From positions 1 through 64,000 of the forward strand of contig USJW01000002.1 in NCBI GenBank assembly GCA_900555045.1: a stretch of DNA of 64,000 nucleotides. Reading direction: 5' to 3'. A program made the position numbers and the translations under genes. Below are positions 52,299 through 60,286 of this stretch, piece by piece (the first letter of the stretch is position 1; every line of letters begins with the position of its first letter). A model generated the notes under the pieces. The model was not told the origin of the DNA and ran no database searches. It saw only the letters and a list, made by a program, of their open reading frames with translations. Origin of the DNA: an uncultured Clostridium sp. (GTDB lineage: Bacteria > Bacillota > Clostridia > Lachnospirales > Lachnospiraceae).

Positions 52299-53690
52299 TC
52301 AGTCCTTCCCCTCCGCCGTCTCCAGCACCTTCATATTGCGCATCTCCCTCACCACAAAGATGACCGCCAGCGTCGCAGCAGCCAGATCGGCCACGGGCGC
52401 GGAGAACATGACGCCGTCTATGCCGAAAATCATCGGCAGGATCACGATCAGGGGCAGAAGAAACAGAATCTGCCGGGTCAGTGAGATGAAGATACCCTTT
52501 TTGGCCTTGCCGATGGAGGTGAAGAAGTTGGCCGTGATGGGCTGAATTCCATTTAAAAAGGTGAAAAAGAGGAATATGCGGAAGTACTGCTCCGCAAAGT
52601 GGTAGTACTCCTCGCTGCCGGAGCCGAAGATCTGGATGATCTGGCGGGGGAACAGCTGGAAGCAGAGGAAGGAGCAGGTGGAGATCGCGGTGGCGATCCC
52701 TGCGGCCTTTAGGTAGGATTCCCGCACGCGGCGGTATTTCCCGGCCCCGTAGTTGAAGCTGACGATGGGCTGTAAGCCCTGGGATAAGCCGATCACCAGG
52801 GAGAAGAAGATCATGTTGACCTTGGAGATGATCCCGGCGCAGGCCAGGGGAATCTCGCTGCCGTAGTTGGACTGGCCGCCGTAGTAGCGCAGGATATTGT
52901 TCATCACGATCTGCACCACCATCATGGCCAGCTGGTTGAAGCAGGGGGCCATGCCCAGGGAGAGGATCGCGCGGCAGTGGGACGGCGAGGGGATGAGCGC
53001 CTTTAAGGTCAGCTTCACGGTCTTAAAGCGGCAGAGGTAGGCGATCACCATGGTTCCGGACACAATCTGCCCGATGATGGTGGCCAGGGCCGCGCCCGCC
53101 ATGCCCATGTTGAACTTGAAGATGAATAAAGGGTCTAAGAACGTGTTTAACACGGCGCCGGTCAGGGTGCATAGCATGGAGAAGCGGGGGCTTCCGTCCG
53201 CGCGCACCAGGTTGGAGCCGCCGGTGGCCAGAATGAGGAACGGGAAGCCTAAGGACGTGATGCCGGTGTAGGTCAGGGAGTAATCCAACACGTCCGGCGT
53301 GGCGCCGAACAGAAGCATCATGGGCCGCAGGAACAGACGCACCACCAGGCAGAGCGCCACGCCGATGAAAAACAGCATAAAGATCGCGTTTCCGGCGTAG
53401 CGGACGGCGTCGTCCTTTTTGCCGCGCCCCATGGACAGGTTAAAGTTGGCGGCGCCCCCGATGCCGCACATCAGGGAGACGGCGGTGCAGGTGATGGTTA
53501 GCGGGAAGGCCACGTTGGTGGCCGCGTTCCCTAAGATTCCCACGCTGCGGCCGATAAAGAACTGATCCACGATGTTGTAGAGCGCGCTGACCAGCATGGC
53601 GATGATGCTGGGGATGGCGAAGCGCATGAGCAGCCGGTTGACGGGCTCAAACCCCAGCGGATTTTCACGGGTCTGTGTTTGATTGGACAT
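52299..53690 (-). CDS. MATE-family efflux protein
   Basis: The 463-aa, 12-helix protein has MATE landmarks IPSIIAMLVSALYNIVDQFF in the first helix and a conserved FNLSMGRGKKDDAVRYAGNA loop. This sequence type is common in Firmicutes and exports unknown metabolites or drugs by cation antiport. It is monocistronic: the neighbouring gene is convergent on the left and divergent on the right. Confidence 0.9.
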   Translation of the reverse strand: MSNQTQTRENPLGFEPVNRLLMRFAIPSIIAMLVSALYNIVDQFFIGRSVGILGNAATNVAFPLTITCTAVSLMCGIGGAANFNLSMGRGKKDDAVRYAGNAIFMLFFIGVALCLVVRLFLRPMMLLFGATPDVLDYSLTYTGITSLGFPFLILATGGSNLVRADGSPRFSMLCTLTGAVLNTFLDPLFIFKFNMGMAGAALATIIGQIVSGTMVIAYLCRFKTVKLTLKALIPSPSHCRAILSLGMAPCFNQLAMMVVQIVMNNILRYYGGQSNYGSEIPLACAGIISKVNMIFFSLVIGLSQGLQPIVSFNYGAGKYRRVRESYLKAAGIATAISTCSFLCFQLFPRQIIQIFGSGSEEYYHFAEQYFRIFLFFTFLNGIQPITANFFTSIGKAKKGIFISLTRQILFLLPLIVILPMIFGIDGVMFSAPVADLAAATLAVIFVVREMRNMKVLETAEGKD

Positions 53691-53843
53691 GAAACTACCT
53701 CTTTCTCTTGTGTTTTTGACTGTAAAATAAAGAGATTCCCTGCCATTGATCCGGACGGCAGGAAATCACTGTTCTCTGTAATCAAGTATACTACCAAAAA
53801 ATCAAGACAGTCAAGAAACTCCGGAAAAACAGTGAATCCGCGG

Positions 53844-53872
53844 GTGACATTTTCCCCCTGCGCCCTTATAAT
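53844..53872 (+). promoter_or_regulatory. Promoter of the alpha/beta hydrolase gene
   Basis: GTGACA (53844-53849) and TATAAT (53867-53872) are exactly 17 nt apart. Confidence 0.7.
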
Positions 53873-53941
53873 AGAGGTACAGGCAAACGCGCCCGCATGC
53901 GGGGTGATTTGGGGCGCACAACAAAAAATGGAGGGTTTACT

Positions 53942-54748
53942 ATGGCAGAGACAATGATCACATCATTCGACGGCACAAAACTGTTCTTAAATCGGGAGAC
54001 GGATGCCGGAAACCGGGCAATCGCTGTGATTGTCCACGGTCTGTGCGAGCACCAGGGGCGCTACGATTACATGGCCCGCTGCCTGCACGAGAGCGGGATC
54101 GGAACCTACCGCTTCGACCACAGAGGCCACGGCCGCTCTGAGGGCGAGGACACCTACTACACCGACTTTAACGAGATGCTGGACGATGTGAACGTGGTCG
54201 TCGACATGGCGATCGCCAACCATCCGGACCTGCCGGTATTCCTGGTGGGACACAGCATGGGCGGCTTTGCGGTTGCCCTGTACGGCGTCAAGTATCCGGA
54301 TAAACGCCTCCGCGGGATTGTGACCAGCGGCGCGCTGACCCACGACAATATTCACCTGATCACCGGCATCCCCGGCGGGCAGGATCCCCACGGGAAGCTT
54401 CCAAACGAGTTGGGCGGCGGTGTCTGCTCCGTGGCGGAGGTGGTGGACTGGTACGGAAAGGATCCGTACAACCGCAAGACCTTCACCTACGGGCTGTGTT
54501 ACGCCATTACGGAGGGCCTCAAGTGGTTCGCCGGGAAGGCGCAGGACTTCAACTACCCGGTGCTCATGCTCCACGGCGAGAAGGACGGCCTTGTGAGCGT
54601 GCAGGACACCTACCAGTTTTTCTCTAAGGCGTCCTCGGCGGACCGCCAGATGAAGATATTCGGAGGACTCTTCCACGAGATCTTCAACGAGTACTGCCGC
54701 GACGAGGTGATCGGCAACGTGATCGGCTGGATTATCAACCGCAGCTGA
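53942..54748 (+). CDS. Alpha/beta hydrolase, monoacylglycerol lipase-like
   Basis: The 268-aa protein has the serine hydrolase triad: nucleophile Ser in GHSMGG (about residue 100), Asp in HGEKDGLVS and His in LFHEIFNE. The oxyanion stretch VIVHGLCEHQGRYD is typical of monoacylglycerol lipases/lysophospholipases. It is cytosolic, as no signal peptide is seen. GGAGGG lies 6-7 nt before the ATG at 53942. A bidirectional terminator follows. Confidence 0.88.
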   Translation: MAETMITSFDGTKLFLNRETDAGNRAIAVIVHGLCEHQGRYDYMARCLHESGIGTYRFDHRGHGRSEGEDTYYTDFNEMLDDVNVVVDMAIANHPDLPVFLVGHSMGGFAVALYGVKYPDKRLRGIVTSGALTHDNIHLITGIPGGQDPHGKLPNELGGGVCSVAEVVDWYGKDPYNRKTFTYGLCYAITEGLKWFAGKAQDFNYPVLMLHGEKDGLVSVQDTYQFFSKASSADRQMKIFGGLFHEIFNEYCRDEVIGNVIGWIINRS

Positions 54749-54767
54749 GAGACGGACAGATAAAAAA

Positions 54768-54811
54768 CGAGGGACCGACGGGCTTAGAAAGCCGTCGGTC
54801 CCTCGCTTTTT
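54768..54811. terminator. Bidirectional terminator
   Basis: CGAGGGACCGACGG (from 54768) pairs with CCGTCGGTCCCTCG (54791-54804). T residues on the right and A residues on the left make it work for both converging genes. Confidence 0.92.
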
Positions 54812-56150
54812 ATCCGATTCCGCCGAATGCGATGCCCAAAACAAACACCACCAGCGTGAGTCCGCAGAACACATATTTTGTCATGAAGGGGAACCAGCGC
54901 CCCACCGGTTTCTCCCGGCCCTTTCCCGCCTCTTTTCTGGCATAGTCTGCGCCGAACACCCAGAAGAACATGATTCCGGCGAGCCCCGCGCCCAGGGGGC
55001 AGATGTAGATGGACACGAAATCCATCCAGTTTGACACGATTCCCTGGATGCACACGCCCACCACCAGGGCAGTGCCCACGATCACAGCCACGGAGGTCCC
55101 GCGCTTTAACCGAAATTGCTGCTCCAGTGTGGCGATGGGGGCCTCGAACAGGTTGATGAGGGATGAGATCCCCGCAAACAGCACGGCCACAAAGAACACG
55201 ATCACCAGGATCCGGCTTCCCGGCATCCCCTTAAACAGGTTTGGCAGGAAGATGAAGATTAAGCCCGGGCCGCCCTGATCCAGCTGGGAACCGGTGGTGG
55301 CCATAGCCGGGATGATCACAAGCGCGGCCAGCATGGCGGCCAGCGTGTCGAACAGCGCGACCTTCCATGCGGCGCCGATCACGTCCTCGCCGTCGTCCAA
55401 GTAGGAGCCGTAGATCAGCGTGCCGTTTCCCGCCAGGGAGAGGGAGAAGAACGCCTGTCCCAGGGCGAACACCCAGGTCATCGGGTCCGCCAGCCCGGCC
55501 GGGTCGATCCGGAAAATGTACCGGTAGCCGTCCGCCGCGCCCGGCTGGAATGCCATGTAGACCGCCAGGCCGAGAAACATCAGGAAGAACAGCGGCATCA
55601 TGACCTTGTTGATCTTCTCAATTCCCGCGGATACGCCCAGGGCCATGATCACGAAGGTGATGACAAGCCCCGCGATCTGCCAGAAGTTGTTTCCGAAGGC
55701 CGAGGCCATCGCCCCGAAGGAGGCAGAAAATCCCTCCACCGTGCCGGGGGCCAGGACGGAGCCGGTGACGGCGCCCACCGCGTAGCGGAGAATCCACCCC
55801 ACGATCACCGAGTAGCCGATGGCAAGCGCCAGGGAGCCGAGGACCGGGATGAAGCCGATGGCGGAGCCGATCCGGCGGTCCGATCCCCGGCTCTCCACCG
55901 CCTTTGCGAAGGCGCCGATGGGGCCGGAGCGCGTGGCTCTCCCGAAGGACATCTCGCCGATCACGCCGGTGAGACCGATGATGACGACAAACAGGAAGTA
56001 CGGGAGAAGAAACGTCCCGCCCCCGTATTTTGAGACTCTGGTGGGGAACATCCATATATTGCCCATGCCCACGGCAGAGCCGATGCAGGCCAGGATGAAG
56101 CCCCACTTGGATTTCCAGGAATCACGTTGTGGTTGAACTGAAGCTTTCAC
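54810..56150 (-). CDS. Sodium:neurotransmitter symporter (NSS/SNF) family transporter
   Basis: The 446-aa protein has 11-12 helices and the NSS signature in helix 1 (GFILACIGSAVGMGNIWMFP), which holds the sodium and substrate sites. Bacterial members such as LeuT, TnaT and MhsT import amino acids. I start at the GTG at 56150, because GAGGAGGG lies 5 nt before it; the ATG at 56165 overlaps that site. It forms a single-gene unit closed by a bidirectional terminator. Confidence 0.88.
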   Translation of the reverse strand: MKASVQPQRDSWKSKWGFILACIGSAVGMGNIWMFPTRVSKYGGGTFLLPYFLFVVIIGLTGVIGEMSFGRATRSGPIGAFAKAVESRGSDRRIGSAIGFIPVLGSLALAIGYSVIVGWILRYAVGAVTGSVLAPGTVEGFSASFGAMASAFGNNFWQIAGLVITFVIMALGVSAGIEKINKVMMPLFFLMFLGLAVYMAFQPGAADGYRYIFRIDPAGLADPMTWVFALGQAFFSLSLAGNGTLIYGSYLDDGEDVIGAAWKVALFDTLAAMLAALVIIPAMATTGSQLDQGGPGLIFIFLPNLFKGMPGSRILVIVFFVAVLFAGISSLINLFEAPIATLEQQFRLKRGTSVAVIVGTALVVGVCIQGIVSNWMDFVSIYICPLGAGLAGIMFFWVFGADYARKEAGKGREKPVGRWFPFMTKYVFCGLTLVVFVLGIAFGGIG

Positions 56151-56230
56151 AGAAGCCCTCCTCATATGTTTAATGTATAAAAACGCCTCTTCATTATACA
56201 ATAAAAACACAGGAATACAAACATAAATAC

Positions 56231-56262
56231 GGGCGGAACCGAAATTTCAAACGGTTCCGCCC
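56231..56262 (-). terminator. Leftward terminator of the cotJ operon
   Basis: GGGCGGAACCG (56231-56241) pairs with CGGTTCCGCCC (56252-56262), 17 nt beyond the cotJC stop. The following leftward bases are T-rich but broken. Confidence 0.75.
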
Positions 56263-56279
56263 GGGTCATAACAAAAAGC

Positions 56280-56891
56280 TTACTTTTTCACAAACTGTTT
56301 GTCAAACTCTGCGTTGAAGTAATAGAAGTTCTTTGCGTCCAGCTGGGACTTGATCTTCTCCAGAGCCTCGCCGAACCGCTGGAAGTGGACCACCTCGCGC
56401 TCGCGCAGGAACCGGAGGGGATCGAGAACCTCCGGGTTGTTGATGACGCGGATCAGGTTGTCGTAGGTGGTGCGGGCCTTCTGCTCGGCGGCCAGGTCCT
56501 CGTGCAGGTCCGTGATGGCGTCGCCCTTGGACTGGAACTCGCAGGCGTTAAAGGGCACGCCCGCCGCCGCAGTGGGCCAGAGCGCCGTGGTGTGGTCGAT
56601 ATAATAAGCGTCAAAGCCCGCGGTCTTGGCCTGCTCGGGCGTCAGGTTTTTCGTCAGCTGGAAGATGATGGCACAGATGATCTCCAGGTGCGCTAACTCC
56701 TCGGTTCCGATGTCGGTGAGGAGGCCGCCGACTTCCTTGCAGGGCATGGTGTAGCGTTGAGACAGATACCGCATGGAGGCGGCCAGCTCACCGTCCGGCC
56801 CACCGAACTGGCTGATGATGAGGGACGCTGTCTTGGGACAGGTCTTGGTGATATTCACGGGATACTGAAGCCGTTTTTCATAAGTCCACAT
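56280..56891 (-). CDS. cotJC: Manganese-catalase-like spore coat protein CotJC
   Basis: The 203-aa protein matches CotJC, a spore-coat member of the manganese catalase ferritin-like fold. Metal-binding positions are recognisable: GELAASMRYLSQRY with a conserved Glu, EELAHLEI (Glu and His), DLAAEQKARTTYD, and REREVVHFQRFGEAL. It may break down peroxide at the spore surface. AAGGAGGAAA precedes the ATG, which overlaps the cotJB stop by one base (TAATG). Confidence 0.93.
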   Translation of the reverse strand: MWTYEKRLQYPVNITKTCPKTASLIISQFGGPDGELAASMRYLSQRYTMPCKEVGGLLTDIGTEELAHLEIICAIIFQLTKNLTPEQAKTAGFDAYYIDHTTALWPTAAAGVPFNACEFQSKGDAITDLHEDLAAEQKARTTYDNLIRVINNPEVLDPLRFLREREVVHFQRFGEALEKIKSQLDAKNFYYFNAEFDKQFVKK

Positions 56892-57187
56892 TATACATTT
56901 CCTCCTTCCCAGGGCAGAGGACCGTCGGTCCAGGTGAAGTGCTTCTGGCCCGCATACATGGTGTTGGAGCCGGTCTGATTGTTGGTGTCGGGACAAACGC
57001 AGTCCTGGGTCAGGGGTTCGAATTCCTTGGCAAACTCCTTTAACAGCTGCTTGCGCTTCTCCATGGCCTGGCTGAATGCCTCCAGGGCGGTGGGCTCAAG
57101 CGGGTGGGTGTCCAAGAACAGGGTCAGGTCGTTGATCACAAAGCTGATCTCATTGATCTCCTTTAACATCTGGCGGCGGTCAGGCAT
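56891..57187 (-). CDS. cotJB: Spore coat protein CotJB
   Basis: The 98-aa protein matches CotJB, with the helical start MLKEINEISFVINDLTLFLD and a tail containing TWTDGPLPWEGG. It is needed for coat assembly of CotJC in Bacillus. The ATG at 57187 has GGGAGGTGG 5 nt upstream; the frame extends to a GTG inside that site. It overlaps the cotJA end by 8 nt. Confidence 0.92.
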   Translation of the reverse strand: MPDRRQMLKEINEISFVINDLTLFLDTHPLEPTALEAFSQAMEKRKQLLKEFAKEFEPLTQDCVCPDTNNQTGSNTMYAGQKHFTWTDGPLPWEGGNV

Positions 57188-57356
57188 TCGTTCCACCTCC
57201 CGTCACATAAAATGGCTTGTCCAGGCAGGGGAATATGGTGCCCTGCTTGAGGCTGGTGGCAGCGTCGTAGGGAGTCTCCCAGGGCTGCACAGGGACAGTG
57301 GCGATGGCCAGGGGAAGTACGTCCTGGGCGGCCTGCAGATTTTTGCATAAATCCAT
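57180..57356 (-). CDS. cotJA: Spore coat-associated protein CotJA
   Basis: This 58-aa protein is a short first gene of cotJABC and is easy to miss. It reads MDLCKNLQAAQDVLPLAIA at the start, and the family core follows: VPVQPWETPYDAATSLKQGT then IFPCLDKPF. AAAGGAG lies 9-10 nt before the ATG. CotJA is a small coat protein that associates with CotJC during sporulation. The gene ends 8 nt inside cotJB, supporting tight coupling of the operon. Confidence 0.9.
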   Translation of the reverse strand: MDLCKNLQAAQDVLPLAIATVPVQPWETPYDAATSLKQGTIFPCLDKPFYVTGGGTNA

Positions 57357-57676
57357 TTTTTAACACTCCTTTCATTGTGAGATGAAGCGTCCATGATAAT
57401 CGAAGGCTTCATGATTAGTATGAGCCTCACAGTGAAAATTACGTTACGAAAAATATGTAAGCACAGCCAGAAAAAAGGGCGGCTTATGCCATGATGACTT
57501 AATAAAATGATATTAAATAGCATTTTGACTTTATTTTATTAAGTTTTTTATTAATTAAATTAATAAACAAAGGATGTTACGTACCCCATTTACCTTTTGG
57601 AAATTTGGTGTTATGCTCACCATTGGAAGGAAGAAAATTCTGGGGAAGGGACCAGATAACAGGAGGAGAAGTGAGC
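57357..57676. other. Divergent region between cotJABC and aspA
   Basis: This 320-bp gap holds no gene. A CATACTAA sequence on the minus strand (57415-57422) resembles a sigma-E -10 element for cotJ; its -35 is unclear. An 11-bp inverted repeat, CTTAATAAAAT/ATTTTATTAAG (57498-57508 and 57533-57543), overlaps the aspA promoter and could be an operator. The rest is AT-rich with no further signal. Confidence 0.4.
57525..57553 (+). promoter_or_regulatory. Probable promoter of aspA
   Basis: TTGACT (57525-57530), then 17 nt, then TTATTA (57548-57553). The -10 is weak and AT-rich alternatives exist nearby. Confidence 0.45.
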
Positions 57677-59119
57677 ATGATAACCAGAGAGGAATCCGAT
57701 TCAATCGGAACAATGCAGGTTCCGGAAAAAGCGTACTATGGGGTACAGGCACTGCGGGCGAGGAACAATTTCCACATCACCGGGAGACCGCTGCACGCGG
57801 AGTTTATCAAGAATCTGGCGCGGATCAAAAAGGCGGCGGCGCTGACCAACATGTCGGCCCATGTGCTGGACGAGACTATCGGTGGCGCCATCGTTGAGGC
57901 CTGCGATGAGATTATTTCCGGAAAGCTGCATCAGGCGTTTATCGTGGATGCGATTCAGGGCGGGGCGGGGACCTCGGCCAACATGAACGCAAACGAGGTG
58001 ATCGCCAACCGGGCCATCGAAATTTTGGGCGGGAAGAAGGGAGATTACTCTGTGGTGCACCCAAACGACCATGTAAACATGGCCCAGTCCACCAACGACG
58101 TGATTCCCTGCGCGGGCAAGCTCACGATCATGGGGCTGCTGCCGCCGCTCATCGAGGAGCTGGAGCGGCTGGAGAAGGCGTTCGGCGATAAGGCGGTGGA
58201 GTTTGACGATGTGGTGAAGATGGGGAGAACCCAGCTTCAGGACGCGGTGCCGATCCGCCTGGGACAGTCCTTCGAGGCGTACGCCAAGGTGGTCGGCCGG
58301 GATATCAGCCGCTTAAAGGGACTGCGGAAGGATTTGAGGGTGTTAAACATCGGCGCCACGGCGGTGGGAACCGCGATTAACGTGAACCCGGTTTACTTAT
58401 TCCACATTATCAAGAATATCAACCTGATCTGCGGCACGGACTGCTACCAGGCGGACGACTTATTTGACGCCACCCAGAACCTGGACTGCTTTGTGCACAC
58501 CTCCGCGGCGCTAAAAACCTGCGCGGTGAGCCTGTCCAAGATCTGCAACGACCTGCGGCTGCTCTCCAGCGGACCTCACGCGGGGATCGGCGAGATCAAC
58601 CTGCCGCCGAAGCAGAACGGCTCCTCCATCATGCCGGGCAAGATCAACCCGGTCATCCCGGAGGTGGTCACCCAGGTGGCCTTCAACGTGATCGGAAACG
58701 ACGTGACGGTCACCATGGCGGCGGAGGCCGGGCAGATGGAGCTCAACGCCTTTGAGCCGGTGATTTTCTATAAGATTTTTGAGTCAATCGACACCTTAAA
58801 GGGCGCGGTCTCCACGCTGATCGACAACTGCATCCTGGGGATTACGGCCAACCGCAAGCGCTGCCGGGAACTGGTGGAGTCCAGCTCCGCGCTGGCCACG
58901 GCGCTGTGCCCGAGCCTCGGCTACAAGAAATCCGCGGAGATCGCGAAGAAATCTCTGCAGACGGGGATTCCGGTGCGCCAGATTGTGCTGGAGGAGGGGC
59001 TCATGACGAGGGAGCAGCTGGACCGCTGCCTGGATTTAAAGGATATGACACAGCCGGGACATCTGGTGGAGTACCGCAAGCTTGTGCCGGAAAAAGAGGA
59101 GAAGGCAGAAAAACAGTAA
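57677..59119 (+). CDS. aspA: Aspartate ammonia-lyase
   Basis: The 480-aa enzyme of the aspartase/fumarase superfamily removes ammonia from aspartate to give fumarate. The mobile catalytic loop GSSIMPGKINPV (about residue 317) contains the base serine. AIQGGAGTSANMNANEV and HVNMAQSTNDV are the other two conserved blocks. Fumarase is the main alternative, but the start (ESDSIGTMQVPEKAYYGVQ) and length fit aspartase better. AGGAGGAG lies 6-8 nt before the ATG at 57677. It is a single-gene unit with its own terminator. Confidence 0.9.
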   Translation: MITREESDSIGTMQVPEKAYYGVQALRARNNFHITGRPLHAEFIKNLARIKKAAALTNMSAHVLDETIGGAIVEACDEIISGKLHQAFIVDAIQGGAGTSANMNANEVIANRAIEILGGKKGDYSVVHPNDHVNMAQSTNDVIPCAGKLTIMGLLPPLIEELERLEKAFGDKAVEFDDVVKMGRTQLQDAVPIRLGQSFEAYAKVVGRDISRLKGLRKDLRVLNIGATAVGTAINVNPVYLFHIIKNINLICGTDCYQADDLFDATQNLDCFVHTSAALKTCAVSLSKICNDLRLLSSGPHAGIGEINLPPKQNGSSIMPGKINPVIPEVVTQVAFNVIGNDVTVTMAAEAGQMELNAFEPVIFYKIFESIDTLKGAVSTLIDNCILGITANRKRCRELVESSSALATALCPSLGYKKSAEIAKKSLQTGIPVRQIVLEEGLMTREQLDRCLDLKDMTQPGHLVEYRKLVPEKEEKAEKQ

Positions 59120-59132
59120 ATAGAGGGCAAAC

Positions 59133-59168
59133 AAAAACCAGGCAAGGGGGATTCATGCCTGGTTTTTG
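59133..59168 (+). terminator. Terminator after aspA
   Basis: AAACCAGGCA pairs with TGCCTGGTTT and is followed by TTTT. A second small hairpin (CAGATGAAT/ATTCATCTG, 59212-59233) lies in the same gap before the AraC gene. Confidence 0.85.
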
Positions 59169-59368
59169 TTCGTACAAATATGGGGGGATTTATATAAACC
59201 TATAAGGGGGTCAGATGAATGGCGATTCATCTGTTTCTCAATTACAGATCATATTATAGCGCACGGACATTGCAAATTCCATTGCTGGAAGAACTATTAA
59301 TATTGCAAATCGCGCACAACCTGGTACAATAGAGGAAAGAGACGGCCGACAGGAGGGATACCTTAGAT

Positions 59369-60199
59369 ATGTATCAGGAGACAAGTCTGAAAACGGAAAA
59401 CATGATGTACACCCACACCCGCAGCGACGAGACGGATATGAACTACACCATGCACTGCCACAACAGCTATGAGATTTACTACCTGATCACGGGGAATGTG
59501 GAGTATTTCCTGGAGGGAAGCGAATTTTCCCCGAGACCTGGGAGCCTCATTATCATCGCCCCCGACTGTTTTCACGGGTTAAAGGTTCTGGACGGCCAGG
59601 TGTACCACCGCATCCGGCTGCACTTCTCGGAGGAGCTTTTGGGGCCGGAGGAGAGTGCGCGGCTTTTGGAACCTTTTCGGGGCGGCTTCAGAAGGTTCGA
59701 GGAGCAGTTCGGCTTAGAGTGGTATTTCCGGGCGGTGGAGCAGTGCCGGGAGTACAAAAGAGAACTGCAGGATATTGCAATCCGCGCAAGCGTGACCGCT
59801 CTTTTGGCCAGGATATCTGCAATATCGGATCAGCAGCCATCTATACGGACTCCGGCGGAATCCCAGGCCCAGGAGGTGCTGCACTATATCAACAGCCACC
59901 TGACCGAGCCGCTGACGCTCGAAGGGCTGGCCCGGGACTTTTTTGTCAGCAAGAACCATCTGACCGCTATCTTTAAGCGCGCGACGGGCACCACGGTGGC
60001 CAGCTATATTCTGTACAAGCGGATGGCCCTGGCCAGGAAGGAGCTGGCGGGGGGGACTCCGGCTGCCGAGGCGGCGGTGAAAGCCGGTTTCGGGGATTAT
60101 TCCAGCTTTTTCAGGGCATATAAAAAGATGTTCGGTTATCCGCCCTCGGACAAGAGGGCGCTAAAGCTGCCGGATATGGATCAGAGCGGGGCGTTCTAG
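59369..60199 (+). CDS. AraC-family transcriptional regulator with cupin-type sensor
   Basis: The 276-aa protein has an N-terminal cupin domain (residues about 25-110; HCHNSYEIYYLITG and PGSLIIIAPDCFHGL), which usually binds a sugar, and two C-terminal AraC helix-turn-helix motifs (LTLEGLARDFFVSKNHLTAI, then AAEAAVKAGFGDYSSFFRAY). AGGAGGG lies 11 nt before the ATG. Most such proteins activate carbohydrate genes next to them, but here the next gene is a signalling protein, so the target is unclear. Confidence 0.9.
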   Translation: MYQETSLKTENMMYTHTRSDETDMNYTMHCHNSYEIYYLITGNVEYFLEGSEFSPRPGSLIIIAPDCFHGLKVLDGQVYHRIRLHFSEELLGPEESARLLEPFRGGFRRFEEQFGLEWYFRAVEQCREYKRELQDIAIRASVTALLARISAISDQQPSIRTPAESQAQEVLHYINSHLTEPLTLEGLARDFFVSKNHLTAIFKRATGTTVASYILYKRMALARKELAGGTPAAEAAVKAGFGDYSSFFRAYKKMFGYPPSDKRALKLPDMDQSGAF

Positions 60200-60286
60200 G
60201 CAGAAAGCCGTTGAAGATCGCCCTGCGATTGTGATATACTGGAACATAGTAAATCGTCTGGAATTGATCAGTGAAGGAATGAAAAA

